Shown: positions 15,579 to 23,465 of the stretch, piece after piece | Position numbering within the stretch: position 1 is the first letter of the stretch | Layout of the letters: each line of letters starts with the position of its first letter | Translations under genes and position numbers: made by a program | NCBI RefSeq assembly: GCF_016908295.1 | Contig: NZ_JAFBDO010000005.1 | Coordinates: forward strand, 186,001 to 250,000 | Reading direction: 5' to 3' | Length of the DNA stretch: 64,000 bases | Origin: Thalassobacillus pellis | GTDB lineage: Bacteria; Bacillota; Bacilli; Bacillales; Halobacillaceae | Notes under the pieces: generated by a model | The model's database searches: none | Told to the model about the DNA's origin: nothing | What the model saw: only the letters and a program-made list of their open reading frames with translations

Positions 15579-15692
15579 TTAAGATTGGATGTGCCAGTCT
15601 GGATAGTCTGAATCATTACCTGCAACATCGGCATACGAATTCCCTGCAGCAAACATAAATAATACGCCAATGATAAGCAGCAGCTTTTTCAT
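15579..15692 (-). CDS. Secreted propeptide, putative RRNPP signalling peptide (37 aa)
   Basis: The start codon overlaps the stop of the upstream receptor gene (ATGA), so translation is probably coupled. The 37-residue product has a textbook Sec signal sequence: MKKLLLIIGVLFMFAAG, with candidate cleavage after Ala16 or Ala21. The short mature part ends DSDYPDWHIQS. Rap-Phr, NprR-NprX and PlcR-PapR systems have just this arrangement: a TPR receptor gene followed by a tiny exported prepropeptide whose C-terminal 5-10 residues return to the cell through the oligopeptide permease and bind the receptor. The likely signal is thus in the last residues (for example PDWHIQS), but its exact ends cannot be read. 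The peptide sequence is not one I know. Confidence 0.75.
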   Translation of the reverse strand: MKKLLLIIGVLFMFAAGNSYADVAGNDSDYPDWHIQS

Positions 15693-16951
15693 ACGATGAC
15701 CCCCTTCCCCTTGAAATTGTTTTGGGATGCTATTTTAAAGTATTGGGCGGCAAGTTTATACTTTTTGTTATCAAAATGAATAGCACCCAATAGCTTTAAA
15801 GCGTCACTTCGCTCGGCCGTTTCATTCACTTGATCAAAGTAAGGGATGATTTCCTCCGTCAGCAGCTGGATGAAGGCTTCTTCCGTATGGGTCCCTTCTA
15901 TTTGATTAAGCAGCATCATGTGTTTATACATATATTTCTTGTCATCGTACTTTGTGGCCATGATATAGCCCATTTCAGAGAATTCTTTGGCTTTAGCCAG
16001 TTCATCCTGGGATTTTGAGTGGAGCGCGAGTAGATACAATGTATTTGTAGCATTAATGTTTTCCTGCTCCTTCAGTGCAAGTGCGGTTTCTAAGTAATCG
16101 GACGCTTCACTGTACTGATTATTGTTTATGCAGATATAACCGAGATTATGATAAACTCTGGCCTTAATCACATTCGTCAAATACCCGTTTGCGGAATGGA
16201 GAATTTTGTGGAAGTATTCTTCTGCGATTTCGTAAACATGAAGCAGATTGTAGTTGATGGCAATCAACATGCAGCACTCAATTACTTTTGTATAGTTCAG
16301 GGTAGTTTGATACATATCCAATGCTTTTTGAGCATAGATTATCGATTCAGCAAAATTACCGAGCTTGCTGTAGACGAGTGCGATGTGATAATACAACTCG
16401 CTATCATCTATCGGCAAATCAATGATAGTAGCCTTCGCCAGTTTCAGTTCATCTAGTGCTTTATCCAGTTCATGCTCACTTAAATGGTAGATTCCTAATA
16501 TTTTGTGGTAGTAGTATTTAAATTCGAGGTTGGACGTTTCTGCCATGTTATGAAGTATGATCAAGGTTTCCTGAGGATTAGAGAGAATGTTTAGAGTGAA
16601 GGCATACCTGAATTCGAAAATCATATAAAGGTTGTTCAAATCAATATGGAAATTGTAACGAAGTGATTCTGTGACTGATTGATAGATGTCTTTCATGGTG
16701 GTAAAATCTTTCCTCTTGATTGAATCGTGCCAGCTATGCAAGCGTTCATAAATAACATTGTCAAAAGTATCGTTAAGTGAGCTTAACTCCAGACCAAGCC
16801 GTTTCCCGAGCAAGTCGTAGATCTCATCGCTGGGCTTAATGGATTCATGTTCTATCTTACTCAAATAGGAAACAGAACAAATACCATACGCAAGATCCTC
16901 CTGAGTCATCTGCTGCATGATCCTTTGTTGCTTGATAAGCAGGCCCTTTAT
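15689..16951 (-). CDS. RRNPP-type transcriptional regulator (HTH plus TPR repeats)
   Basis: This roughly 420-residue protein begins with a helix-turn-helix of the PlcR/NprR type (MTQEDLAYGICSVSYLSKIEHESIKPS), followed by about 340 residues of helical TPR repeats (for example YYHIALVYSKLGNFAESIIYAQKAL). It should bind DNA at its N-terminus and a short peptide in its TPR groove. The first ATG (16918) would cut off the first helix, while in-frame codons upstream encode IKGLLIKQQRI, the missing helix. There is no ATG, GTG or TTG between 16918 and the upstream stop. AAAGGGGGA lies 8 bases before an ATA at 16951, preceded by two ATC codons. I therefore propose a rare ATA or ATC start, with CTG at 16942 as another option. 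The gene overlaps the propeptide gene by four bases. Confidence 0.82.
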   Translation of the reverse strand: MKGLLIKQQRIMQQMTQEDLAYGICSVSYLSKIEHESIKPSDEIYDLLGKRLGLELSSLNDTFDNVIYERLHSWHDSIKRKDFTTMKDIYQSVTESLRYNFHIDLNNLYMIFEFRYAFTLNILSNPQETLIILHNMAETSNLEFKYYYHKILGIYHLSEHELDKALDELKLAKATIIDLPIDDSELYYHIALVYSKLGNFAESIIYAQKALDMYQTTLNYTKVIECCMLIAINYNLLHVYEIAEEYFHKILHSANGYLTNVIKARVYHNLGYICINNNQYSEASDYLETALALKEQENINATNTLYLLALHSKSQDELAKAKEFSEMGYIMATKYDDKKYMYKHMMLLNQIEGTHTEEAFIQLLTEEIIPYFDQVNETAERSDALKLLGAIHFDNKKYKLAAQYFKIASQNNFKGKGVIV

Positions 16952-16980
16952 GATGATTTCCCCCTTTAGGTTTTTTCAAA

Positions 16981-16989
16981 ATTATAGCA
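16981..16989 (-). promoter_or_regulatory. Extended -10 promoter of the receptor gene
   Basis: TGCTATAAT on the minus strand is a perfect extended -10 (TGnTATAAT); no clear -35 box. The transcript would begin near 16974, leaving a leader of about 20 bases with the AAAGGGGGA site, which supports a translation start near 16951-16957 rather than at 16918. Confidence 0.6.
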
Positions 16990-17155
16990 TAGGAATAGCA
17001 GGATGTGTTTTTTTCGACAAAAATAGAACGAAACAATGGAAACCTCTTCCATTCCGCTAAAATAGGTGGAAAAATTTGAGAACATATAATTATTAGAATA
17101 TTGTTAGATATATAATTAAAATTTGTAAATTCGTATAGAAATAGGAGGAATTTTA

Positions 17156-17275
17156 ATGAATTTCGATACTTTGGATCATCCATATCCATCGCGGCGATAT
17201 ACTGTATACGGAACGAAAGGAATGGTAGCGACATCGCAGCCGCTCGCAGCCAAGGCCGGCCTGTAAATTCTTAAG
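17156..17275 (+). pseudogene. Remnant of gamma-glutamyltransferase gene (5' end only)
   Basis: An ATG with ideal AGGAGG spacing opens a 36-codon frame whose product MNFDTLDHPYPSRRYTVYGT...MVATSQPLAAKAGL is the typical N-terminus of gamma-glutamyltransferase-family proteins (normally over 500 residues). A TAA replaces the next codon (usually Asp), the following codons still read ILK, then similarity stops. The rest of the gene is missing, so this is a truncated, inactivated relic. A possible promoter (TTGAGA 17076-17081, 17 bp, TATTGT) remains. It is divergent from the signalling receptor. The 190 bases up to 17465 hold one unrecognised 21-codon frame (17302-17367) and no clear gene. Confidence 0.7.
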
Positions 17276-17465
17276 GGACAAGCTTTCTGCTGATAGAAAA
17301 GATGAACGTCCATCCGGCGTTCGTCATCCTGTTATCCCTTGTTTACGGCGGACTTTATTTAGGATAACATGAGAGAGCATATACAATGTAGAAAACATAT
17401 GTGCTTACATAGCGGGCGATATGCCCTGAACCAAGAAAATTATCAACAAAAGAGGTTAGATCATC

Positions 17466-18077
17466 ATGCTTGCAACTGGACATCAGGTTATGGGTTTTAC
17501 ATTTGGAATGATTACGATAACGATGCTGCAAAATTTCAGCATAGCGCCTGGCGATACAATGGATGTTATCCTGTTTTTTGTATTTGTTTTGTTTGGATCG
17601 CTGCTTCCGGATATCGATACACCGAGATCACGCCTTGGAAATAAATTCTGGCGGGGACTGGTGCTGGTATTTCTGCTGATCCTGCTCGCTTATCTCTTTT
17701 TTCCAGAGGTGCTGAATACATATCGGGATGAGATGAAAATTTTTGTTTGGATGATGATTCCTGTATTTGTTATGATCCAAGGCCACCGGAAAATGACACA
17801 TTCTTTCCTTTTCCTAATCGTTCTTTGGGGTTACTGCCAAATCATTGTACAATTTCTTGGAGTCCCATGGTTTTTTCTCTACGGACTATTGGCAGGGGCA
17901 GTCTCCCATCTGGCAGGAGATTATTTAACTAAAAGGGGGATCCCCCTTTTTTATCCAATATCAAAAAAATATTTTCGGTTTCTGTTTACATTCCGGACAG
18001 GATCCAATATCGAAAAAATCATCGTAACAGTACTTGTCGTCTACAATGTTTGGGTCCTTATTTTAAAGACCACTTAA
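17466..18077 (+). CDS. Membrane-bound metal-dependent hydrolase, YdjM family
   Basis: This 203-residue polytopic protein shows the YdjM/DUF457 signature: an N-terminal MLATGHQVMGFTFG with the His of the first metal-like motif, FGSLLPDIDTPRSRLG with the paired Asp, HRKMTHSFLF, and GAVSHLAGDYLTKRGIPLFYP. Family members sit in the membrane; E. coli YdjM is a LexA-regulated protein, and the substrate is unknown. The start ATG follows AGAGGTTAGATCATC. The product is complete at both ends. It follows the gamma-glutamyltransferase relic on the same strand. Confidence 0.85.
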   Translation: MLATGHQVMGFTFGMITITMLQNFSIAPGDTMDVILFFVFVLFGSLLPDIDTPRSRLGNKFWRGLVLVFLLILLAYLFFPEVLNTYRDEMKIFVWMMIPVFVMIQGHRKMTHSFLFLIVLWGYCQIIVQFLGVPWFFLYGLLAGAVSHLAGDYLTKRGIPLFYPISKKYFRFLFTFRTGSNIEKIIVTVLVVYNVWVLILKTT

Positions 18078-18091
18078 TAGGCAAAAAACTA

Positions 18092-18120
18092 TTGACTTAT
18101 TGGAAAATACAGGATATCAT
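18092..18120 (+). promoter_or_regulatory. Sigma-A promoter of the trpS T-box transcript
   Basis: TTGACT (18092-18097), a 17-bp spacer, then TATCAT (18115-18120). It lies just upstream of the T-box leader. Confidence 0.65.
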
Positions 18121-18126
18121 TTTTTC

Positions 18127-18390
18127 AATTAAATAATTTGCGCGATGACGGAGAATAGTAGGTGGGAGAACCTTCTAAGCAGAGAGTTGATGGCTGGTGA
18201 AAATCAACAAAGGCTGACATTGAATGGACTCCGGAGCGTTCATCCTGAAATTTTAGTAGGGATGACGGATTTTCTACCGATACAAGGAAGTCCATAGTGA
18301 CAGCTGTGGAAAAGTGCGCATGCATATGCGAATTTAGGTGGCACCACGGGAGTTCTCGTCCTTATTTCTAGGGCGGGGGCTTTTTTTGTA
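18127..18390 (+). promoter_or_regulatory. T-box riboswitch (tRNA-Trp sensing) controlling trpS
   Basis: The leader has the T-box sequence AGGTGGCACCACGGG (18336-18350), which binds the tRNA acceptor end and forms the antiterminator; the TGGC bulge pairs with the GCCA end expected for tRNA-Trp. The specifier region near 18221-18230 reads GAATGGACTCC, offering TGG (18225-18227), the Trp codon, in the usual context. A terminator hairpin (CTCGTCC...GGGCGGGGG) with a T-run ends at about 18388. Uncharged tRNA-Trp would favour the antiterminator and allow trpS expression. Terminator and specifier agree with the downstream gene. Confidence 0.93.
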
Positions 18391-18474
18391 TTTCAAGCTT
18401 TATAGTGAAAGCAGCACCTTTCACAACTCGGCGGCAGTGTCATATTAAAAAATGTTTGGGGAGGAGTGAGAGCA

Positions 18475-19470
18475 ATGAAGCGGAGGACCATTACCGGAGT
18501 AAAGCCGACTGGAACACCACATATCGGTAACTATATCGGCGCTATCAAACCGGCAATTGACCTGTCTAAAAATAATAGCAGGGAATGTTTTTATTTCATC
18601 GCTGACTTACATGCGCTGAATTCCATTTACAAAAGGGCTGAACTGAAACAATTGACGTATGAGGTGGCTGCAACCTGGCTTGCTTTAGGCCTGGACACGG
18701 AGGAGTCTTTATTTTACCGACAGTCGGATATACCCGAGCTGGTTCAGCTTCAATGGGTTCTCAGTGCAGCTACAAGTAAAGGGCTGATGAACCGTGCTCA
18801 TGCTTATAAAGCCAAGGTGGCAGAAAATCAGGCAGATGGAAAAGAGGAGGATGACGGCGTCAACATGGGGTTGTTCAATTATCCGATTATGATGGCTGCG
18901 GACATATTGATGTTCCAGTCTGACGACGTTCCGGTGGGCAAAGATAATATTCAGCATATTGAGATGGCAAGGGATATCGCACAATCTTTCAACAGAAATT
19001 ACGGCTATACTTTCAAGCTTCCGGAGGCTGTCATTGCTGAGGATACGGCGGTTATCCCTGGTACGGATGGCAGGAAAATGAGCAAAAGCTATGGGAACAC
19101 GATCCCGATTTTTACCGAAGAAAAAGAATTGGAAAAACGGATAAAGCGAATTCGGACGGATTCAACCGCGCCTGACGAACCTAAAGACACGAAAGGATCG
19201 ACCTTGTTTGAATTATACAGGGCATTTGCGACCAAGGTTGAAACGAAACAGATGAGTGAAGCTTTTGCAAGTGGAATTGGGTATGGAACAGTGAAGCAAG
19301 AGCTGTTTATGGTTATGAACCGTGAACTGAGCGGGCCGCGAAAGGAATTTCATACCCTGCTTAAAGACAAAGTAATAATCGATCGCCTGCTTACAAAAGG
19401 GAAAGAAAAAGTACAGCCGGTTGCAAATTTGATGATGGAGGAGGTTTATCGCAAAATAGGTTTAACATAA
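18475..19470 (+). CDS. trpS: Tryptophan--tRNA ligase
   Basis: TrpS is the class I aminoacyl-tRNA synthetase that charges tRNA-Trp. The 331-residue product has the HIGH-type motif GTPHIGNYIGAI near residue 13 and the KMSKS motif (GRKMSKSYG) near residue 200, together with the conserved VPVGKDNIQHIEMARDIA. ATG 18475 lies 8 bases after GGGGAGGAG and gives nearly the length of B. subtilis TrpS; a GTG three codons earlier falls inside the ribosome binding site. Expression is controlled by the Trp-specific T-box upstream. Confidence 0.97.
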   Translation: MKRRTITGVKPTGTPHIGNYIGAIKPAIDLSKNNSRECFYFIADLHALNSIYKRAELKQLTYEVAATWLALGLDTEESLFYRQSDIPELVQLQWVLSAATSKGLMNRAHAYKAKVAENQADGKEEDDGVNMGLFNYPIMMAADILMFQSDDVPVGKDNIQHIEMARDIAQSFNRNYGYTFKLPEAVIAEDTAVIPGTDGRKMSKSYGNTIPIFTEEKELEKRIKRIRTDSTAPDEPKDTKGSTLFELYRAFATKVETKQMSEAFASGIGYGTVKQELFMVMNRELSGPRKEFHTLLKDKVIIDRLLTKGKEKVQPVANLMMEEVYRKIGLT

Positions 19471-19546
19471 TTTCCATTCCCGTTGGGTAAAAGAGGACTT
19501 ACTGGTAAAACTAAACCCACTACCGTTAATGGAAGGAAGAATGAAT

Positions 19547-20221
19547 ATGAAATATCAACACTTAAAAAAACAATTAGAGGAGCGGAAACGGGAAATCGAG
19601 GAGGAACTCGAACAGAACGACCACTTCGGATTAAACCGTGGTTTTGCGAGCGATACTTCATCGGGGGAGTTGTCCCAATATGATAATCACCCGGCGGATT
19701 CGGGGACAGAACTGTATGAACGTGAAAAAGATATTGCTTTAAATGAACATATGGAAGAGGAATTGACTGATATTGAATATTCCTTAAAGCAAATGGCCGA
19801 AGGTACGTATGGCACCTGCGAAGTGACGGGTAAGGAGATTCCGATGGATCGCCTCGAAGCTTTGCCGACAGCCCGAACTGTAGTGGAAGCCTCCCCTAAT
19901 CAGAGTGCATCCCATGACAGTCCCGTCGAGGAAGACGTACTTCGCTCCACAGAAGAGGAATATTATACAGGTGGAGAAGAAACAGAGTATAATGAACAAA
20001 ATACCTATCATCAGGTGGCTTCCTTCAACGAAAGCAGCATGACTTACGAGGGCTCTTCCTTAATCGACAACCATGACGGGAGCGGATATGTAGAAACGTA
20101 TGAACAATTTGCTTCAACTGGAATTGAGGGCTATGTCGGTGATGAAGCAGTCCAATTTCAGCGGAATGTACAATATGACCAATATATGCAGGAACAGGAT
20201 AATATCGAAGAAGAAGAATGA
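19547..20221 (+). CDS. TraR/DksA-type protein (YteA/YocK family)
   Basis: This 224-residue acidic protein begins with a coiled coil (HLKKQLEERKREIEEELEQN), then DTSSGELSQYDNHPADSGTELYEREKDIALNEH, the block shared by B. subtilis YteA and YocK, and the degenerate DksA zinc-finger region YGTCEVTGKEIPMDRLEALPTA, in which only one Cys of the usual four remains. The C-terminal 90 residues are Glu/Tyr/Ser-rich and disordered, as in YteA relatives. Such proteins are linked to general stress or sporulation. ATG 19547 lies about 8 bases after AAGGAAG; two upstream in-frame ATGs are too near the site. Confidence 0.82.
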   Translation: MKYQHLKKQLEERKREIEEELEQNDHFGLNRGFASDTSSGELSQYDNHPADSGTELYEREKDIALNEHMEEELTDIEYSLKQMAEGTYGTCEVTGKEIPMDRLEALPTARTVVEASPNQSASHDSPVEEDVLRSTEEEYYTGGEETEYNEQNTYHQVASFNESSMTYEGSSLIDNHDGSGYVETYEQFASTGIEGYVGDEAVQFQRNVQYDQYMQEQDNIEEEE

Positions 20222-20264
20222 ATTCTGCAAAAAACAAAGACACTGCTAAGAACACTCAACGTGT

Positions 20265-20297
20265 AAAGGAGCAGGTTCAGGCCGGCTCCTTTTTTTC
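20265..20297. terminator. Terminator between convergent genes
   Basis: AAAGGAGC (20265-20272) pairs with GCTCCTTT (20285-20292), followed by TTTTT. It overlaps the 3' end of the ogt gene on the other strand. Confidence 0.75.
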
Positions 20298-20738
20298 GTG
20301 TTTCAACAGCCATTCTTTTCTCCAGATACCCCAGGCAAAACCGGTGATTTTCCCGCTTTTTCCTACTGCCCTGTGACAAGGAATTAGTATGGCCAATGGG
20401 TTTCGTCCAATTGCTGTGCCTGCTGCCCTGGCCGCACCTGCATTTCCCGTTAGTGCAGCGAGGTCGGCATAAGTGATTGTTTTCCCGTATGGAATGGCCA
20501 TGATACCTTTCCAGATATGCTGTTGAAAATCTGTTCCTTGTAAGGAAAGCGGTACTGTAAATATTTTTCTCCTCTTGTGAAAATAATCCTCTAGCTGTTC
20601 CAGACAGTCTTTTATTATATGGTTAGTGGTCCCTGTGGTTCTCTGATTTACGAATTGCGCCGAGCAAATGCCTTTTTCTGTTCCACGTACTTCAAGGATC
20701 CCGACAGGTGTATCAAGCTGTCCCATGTATACCCTCAT
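20277..20738 (-). CDS. ogt: Methylated-DNA--protein-cysteine S-methyltransferase (O6-methylguanine repair)
   Basis: The protein transfers the alkyl group from O6-alkylguanine in DNA to its own cysteine in a suicide reaction. The acceptor Cys121 lies in LAILIPCHRAVGKSG; the upstream IPYGKTITYADLAAL and the DNA-binding helix RAAGTAIGRNPL are conserved. It has 153 residues, a normal length for the Ogt/AdaB group. The start ATG is 8 bases after AAGGAGG. It is divergent from the AdaA-like gene, separated by 129 bases that must hold both promoters. In B. subtilis adaA and adaB form one operon; here the pair is head to head. Confidence 0.93.
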   Translation of the reverse strand: MRVYMGQLDTPVGILEVRGTEKGICSAQFVNQRTTGTTNHIIKDCLEQLEDYFHKRRKIFTVPLSLQGTDFQQHIWKGIMAIPYGKTITYADLAALTGNAGAARAAGTAIGRNPLAILIPCHRAVGKSGKITGFAWGIWRKEWLLKHEKKEPA

Positions 20739-20867
20739 ATATTCAGCCTCCTTATTTCCAGTATAAACGTCTCTTTAACAAATGCCTTTTCAAATATTGG
20801 TTTGTAATTCTCACCCAGCTTTCATTACAGCAATTTGTGATAAGATGTTTCCAAGGAGATGATCACT

Positions 20868-21419
20868 TTGGAAGACCGTTACTGGAATGCAATTGTCGAA
20901 TGTGATAAGAGGTTTGATGGATTGTTTTATTATGCGGTCAGGACCACTGGCGTTTTTTGTCATCCTTCATGCAAATCTAAGCTCCCAAATCGGATTAATG
21001 TCAACATATACTATGATAGCCAGCAGCCAGTTGAAGAAGGGTTCCGTCCGTGCAAGCGTTGCCGTCCAGACAGAAGGTCCGGCTGGTCACCAGGAAGGGA
21101 ACTGGTGGATAAAGCTATAGATATTATGACTTCCGAATATGATAAATCATGGAGACTGGAGGATCTTAGCGAAAGACTTTTTGTTGACAGGTATTATCTG
21201 CATCGCGTGTTTCGTGATCATATACATATGACTCCGAACGAATTTTTACAAAAGATACGCATGGATGCTGCCAGGAAAATGATAAAGGAAACAGACTGGA
21301 CAATAACGGAAATTGCCTTGAAGGTTGGGTTTAAAAATTCAGCACACTTTTCAACAGTATTCCAAAAAGCAGTCGGTGCAGCGCCAAGGGATTTCCGTTC
21401 TAAGGAAATAAGCTCTTAA
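20868..21419 (+). CDS. adaA: AdaA, methylphosphotriester-DNA alkyltransferase and AraC-type activator
   Basis: AdaA removes methyl groups from DNA phosphotriesters onto a zinc-bound Cys and then activates the alkylation response. The N-terminal Ada zinc domain has all four ligands: Cys31 and Cys35 (TTGVFCHPSCKSK) and Cys62 and Cys65 (GFRPCKRCRPD). The C-terminal AraC helix-turn-helix pair follows (WRLEDLSERLFVDRYYLHRVFRDHI and WTITEIALKVGFKNSAHFSTVFQK). The start is TTG 20868, 9 bases after AAGGAG; an ATG nine bases earlier abuts the site. The 183-residue length is near the B. subtilis protein (211). The nearby ogt gene is probably its regulatory target. Confidence 0.92.
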   Translation: MEDRYWNAIVECDKRFDGLFYYAVRTTGVFCHPSCKSKLPNRINVNIYYDSQQPVEEGFRPCKRCRPDRRSGWSPGRELVDKAIDIMTSEYDKSWRLEDLSERLFVDRYYLHRVFRDHIHMTPNEFLQKIRMDAARKMIKETDWTITEIALKVGFKNSAHFSTVFQKAVGAAPRDFRSKEISS

Positions 21420-21459
21420 CGACTCATAAAAATTACAATTTTTAAAAGTGGAGGAAATG

Positions 21460-22359
21460 ATGAAGTTATATGCCGCTCTAATTGGACTCAGTCTCATCTG
21501 GGGACTGTCGTTCGTTTTCATAAAATTAATGGTAGAACCTGCAGGAGTGTGGGGAACGGTGTTTTTACGCTGTCTTGCAGGTGTAATGATTCTGCTCCCG
21601 TTCTTATGGATGAAAAGGAAAAGTATAGTTCGGCCGATTCCATGGAAATCACTGATTATAGTAGGGATTTTCAACGCAGGACTGCCCTGGGGACTCATTT
21701 CTTTAAGTGAAACAGAGATTAATAGCAGCACCGCAGCTGTGTTGAATGCCCTGACGCCGATTTGCACGGGGCTGATCGGCTATTTGGTATTTGCCGTCTC
21801 GCTAAAAGGAAGGCAATGGCTAGGGATCATTCTTGGATTTATCGGGATCATGATTCTGATGGATTTCAATGTTGCCCAATTGGCAGGAGAAAATTTCATT
21901 GGGGTAGGTACGATGGTGCTGGCAACCATCTGTTATGGCTTTGCTTCCCAGTATACGAAAAAGAACTTGAGGGAGGCAGGGGTTTTACTGATTACTGCCT
22001 TTTCACTTCTGGTAGGAGGAGTGGTCGGCGGTATCGGTATGATGTTTACGGAACCCATCGAGGCAGCGGCATTCCTGGAGCCGTCATTCCTGATCTCGCT
22101 AATCGGTCTAGGTTGTTTTGGATCGGGAATTGCTCATCTGTTGTTTTATTATATGACTACAAAAAGAAGCGCTGAATTTGCCACATCGGTCACGTATCTT
22201 ATTCCTGTGACCGCGATGGTTTGGGGACATTTGTTATTAGGGGATGCCATTACAAAGAATTTGATTATCGGACTACTGATCATTTTTCTGGGTGTCTACC
22301 TTGCCACAAGAAAACCGAAAAGGCAGCCTGACTCATTGCTGCATCAAAGGACCGGGTAA
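21460..22359 (+). CDS. EamA/DMT-family transporter
   Basis: This 299-residue protein has about ten hydrophobic helices in two EamA halves. It opens LYAALIGLSLIWGLSFVFIK; repeat motifs include SSTAAVLNALTPICTGLIGY in the first half and TSVTYLIPVTAMVWGHLLLGD in the second. Members export metabolites or amino acids; the substrate is unknown. ATG 21460 lies 5 bases after GGAGG, while the GTG at 21448 is part of that site. It follows adaA by 40 bases on the same strand and may be read through. A hairpin terminator of a repeated type ends it. Confidence 0.85.
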   Translation: MKLYAALIGLSLIWGLSFVFIKLMVEPAGVWGTVFLRCLAGVMILLPFLWMKRKSIVRPIPWKSLIIVGIFNAGLPWGLISLSETEINSSTAAVLNALTPICTGLIGYLVFAVSLKGRQWLGIILGFIGIMILMDFNVAQLAGENFIGVGTMVLATICYGFASQYTKKNLREAGVLLITAFSLLVGGVVGGIGMMFTEPIEAAAFLEPSFLISLIGLGCFGSGIAHLLFYYMTTKRSAEFATSVTYLIPVTAMVWGHLLLGDAITKNLIIGLLIIFLGVYLATRKPKRQPDSLLHQRTG

Positions 22360-22385
22360 GAAAAAGGGCTATTCAAAAAGCGAAG

Positions 22386-22423
22386 CACCACGAAGAAGTT
22401 AATTACTCTTTGTGGTGTTTTTA
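22386..22423 (+). terminator. Terminator hairpin of repeated type (CACCACGAAGAAG ...)
   Basis: CACCACGAAGAAG pairs imperfectly with CTCTTTGTGGTG and is followed by TTTTTA. A near-copy lies at 41211-41249. Confidence 0.7.
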
Positions 22424-22526
22424 CGTATGCCTTTTTATAAAAATTTATTTTTTGATTGAAGGATAAGCTCTTTGGCGAACAGAATTTAAATACGAGAGTA
22501 ATTAATTCTGATCGAGGGGGGCCGAC

Positions 22527-23465
22527 ATGGATGCTATAAGTATGGTAAGCCCGTTATTTCATCAGCCAATTGAGGAATTACTTCCAGTGAACAAGGGTTT
22601 TTCATCCAATAAAAAGTACAAAGTGAAACTTCAGGATGGAACTTGTTATTTTATTAAAATTGGCGGCATCGATTCGGCGGAAAAAAAGAAAGAAGAATTT
22701 CATTTCATGGAGCGTTTTATCGAAAGGGGAGTGGCAGTCCCTGCTCCAATAGAAGTATATATAATAGAAACACATGCCAAATGCGTCCAAGTATTTTCCT
22801 TTATTGAAGGGACTGATGGGGAAGAGAAACTTCCTTGTCTGCCGGAAACCTATCAATACGAAATTGGAGTCGAAGCAGGAAAGGCGCTCGCGAAGATTCA
22901 TTCAATTTCGTTAGATTCCCCTTCCCATACTTGGATGGATTACCGTTACGGAAAATATCAAAGGTATTTAAGGGCACTTAAAGAAGTGAAGAATATTCCA
23001 ATTGATCTAAACATGGTTAACAGTTTTATTATGGAGCACAAGCATCTTCTTGAAAATCGGCCTCTTGTGTTCAACCATGGTGATTTTCACCCATCGAATC
23101 TGATGGTTTCTGATAAAGGTTTGGAGGCTGTCATCGATTTTGAACGTTTTGATTGGGAAGATCCCTATCATGAATTTTATAAAATGGCACTGTTTTCAAG
23201 AAATGTCAGTGTTCCATTTTCCGTTGGACAGATTCACGGTTATTTCGGAGGGGATCCTCCGGAAGTATTCTGGAATTATTACGCGCTTTATGCAGCCATG
23301 GTGTTTTCAGCTGATATCGTCTGGGCTAATCGTATGACCCCTGCTCTGATTGAACATAGCTTTCATCGTTTGAAGACCATCCTAAGGGGTCATGATAACT
23401 TTCGTTTCTATTGTCCAAAATGGTATAGCAGCTATGTAGGGGAAAGGAGTGGAAATCATGTTTGA
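22527..23465 (+). CDS. Aminoglycoside phosphotransferase (APH)-family kinase
   Basis: This 312-residue protein has the APH/choline-kinase fold. The catalytic loop VFNHGDFHPSNLMV carries Asp and Asn, and VIDFERFDWEDPYHEF is the metal-binding DFE-type motif; the N-lobe is YKVKLQDGTCYFIKIGG. The family includes antibiotic kinases but also many small-molecule and protein kinases, so resistance is not implied. The start ATG follows GAGGGGGGCCGAC. The gene overlaps the next one by eight bases, and a nucleotidyltransferase, an acetyltransferase and an SDR gene follow in tight succession. Confidence 0.8.
   Translation: MDAISMVSPLFHQPIEELLPVNKGFSSNKKYKVKLQDGTCYFIKIGGIDSAEKKKEEFHFMERFIERGVAVPAPIEVYIIETHAKCVQVFSFIEGTDGEEKLPCLPETYQYEIGVEAGKALAKIHSISLDSPSHTWMDYRYGKYQRYLRALKEVKNIPIDLNMVNSFIMEHKHLLENRPLVFNHGDFHPSNLMVSDKGLEAVIDFERFDWEDPYHEFYKMALFSRNVSVPFSVGQIHGYFGGDPPEVFWNYYALYAAMVFSADIVWANRMTPALIEHSFHRLKTILRGHDNFRFYCPKWYSSYVGERSGNHV

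Noticed and set aside
17369-17644. A 91-codon plus-strand frame
   Set aside because: It overlaps the clearly supported YdjM-like gene in another frame and has an atypical Cys/His-rich composition.
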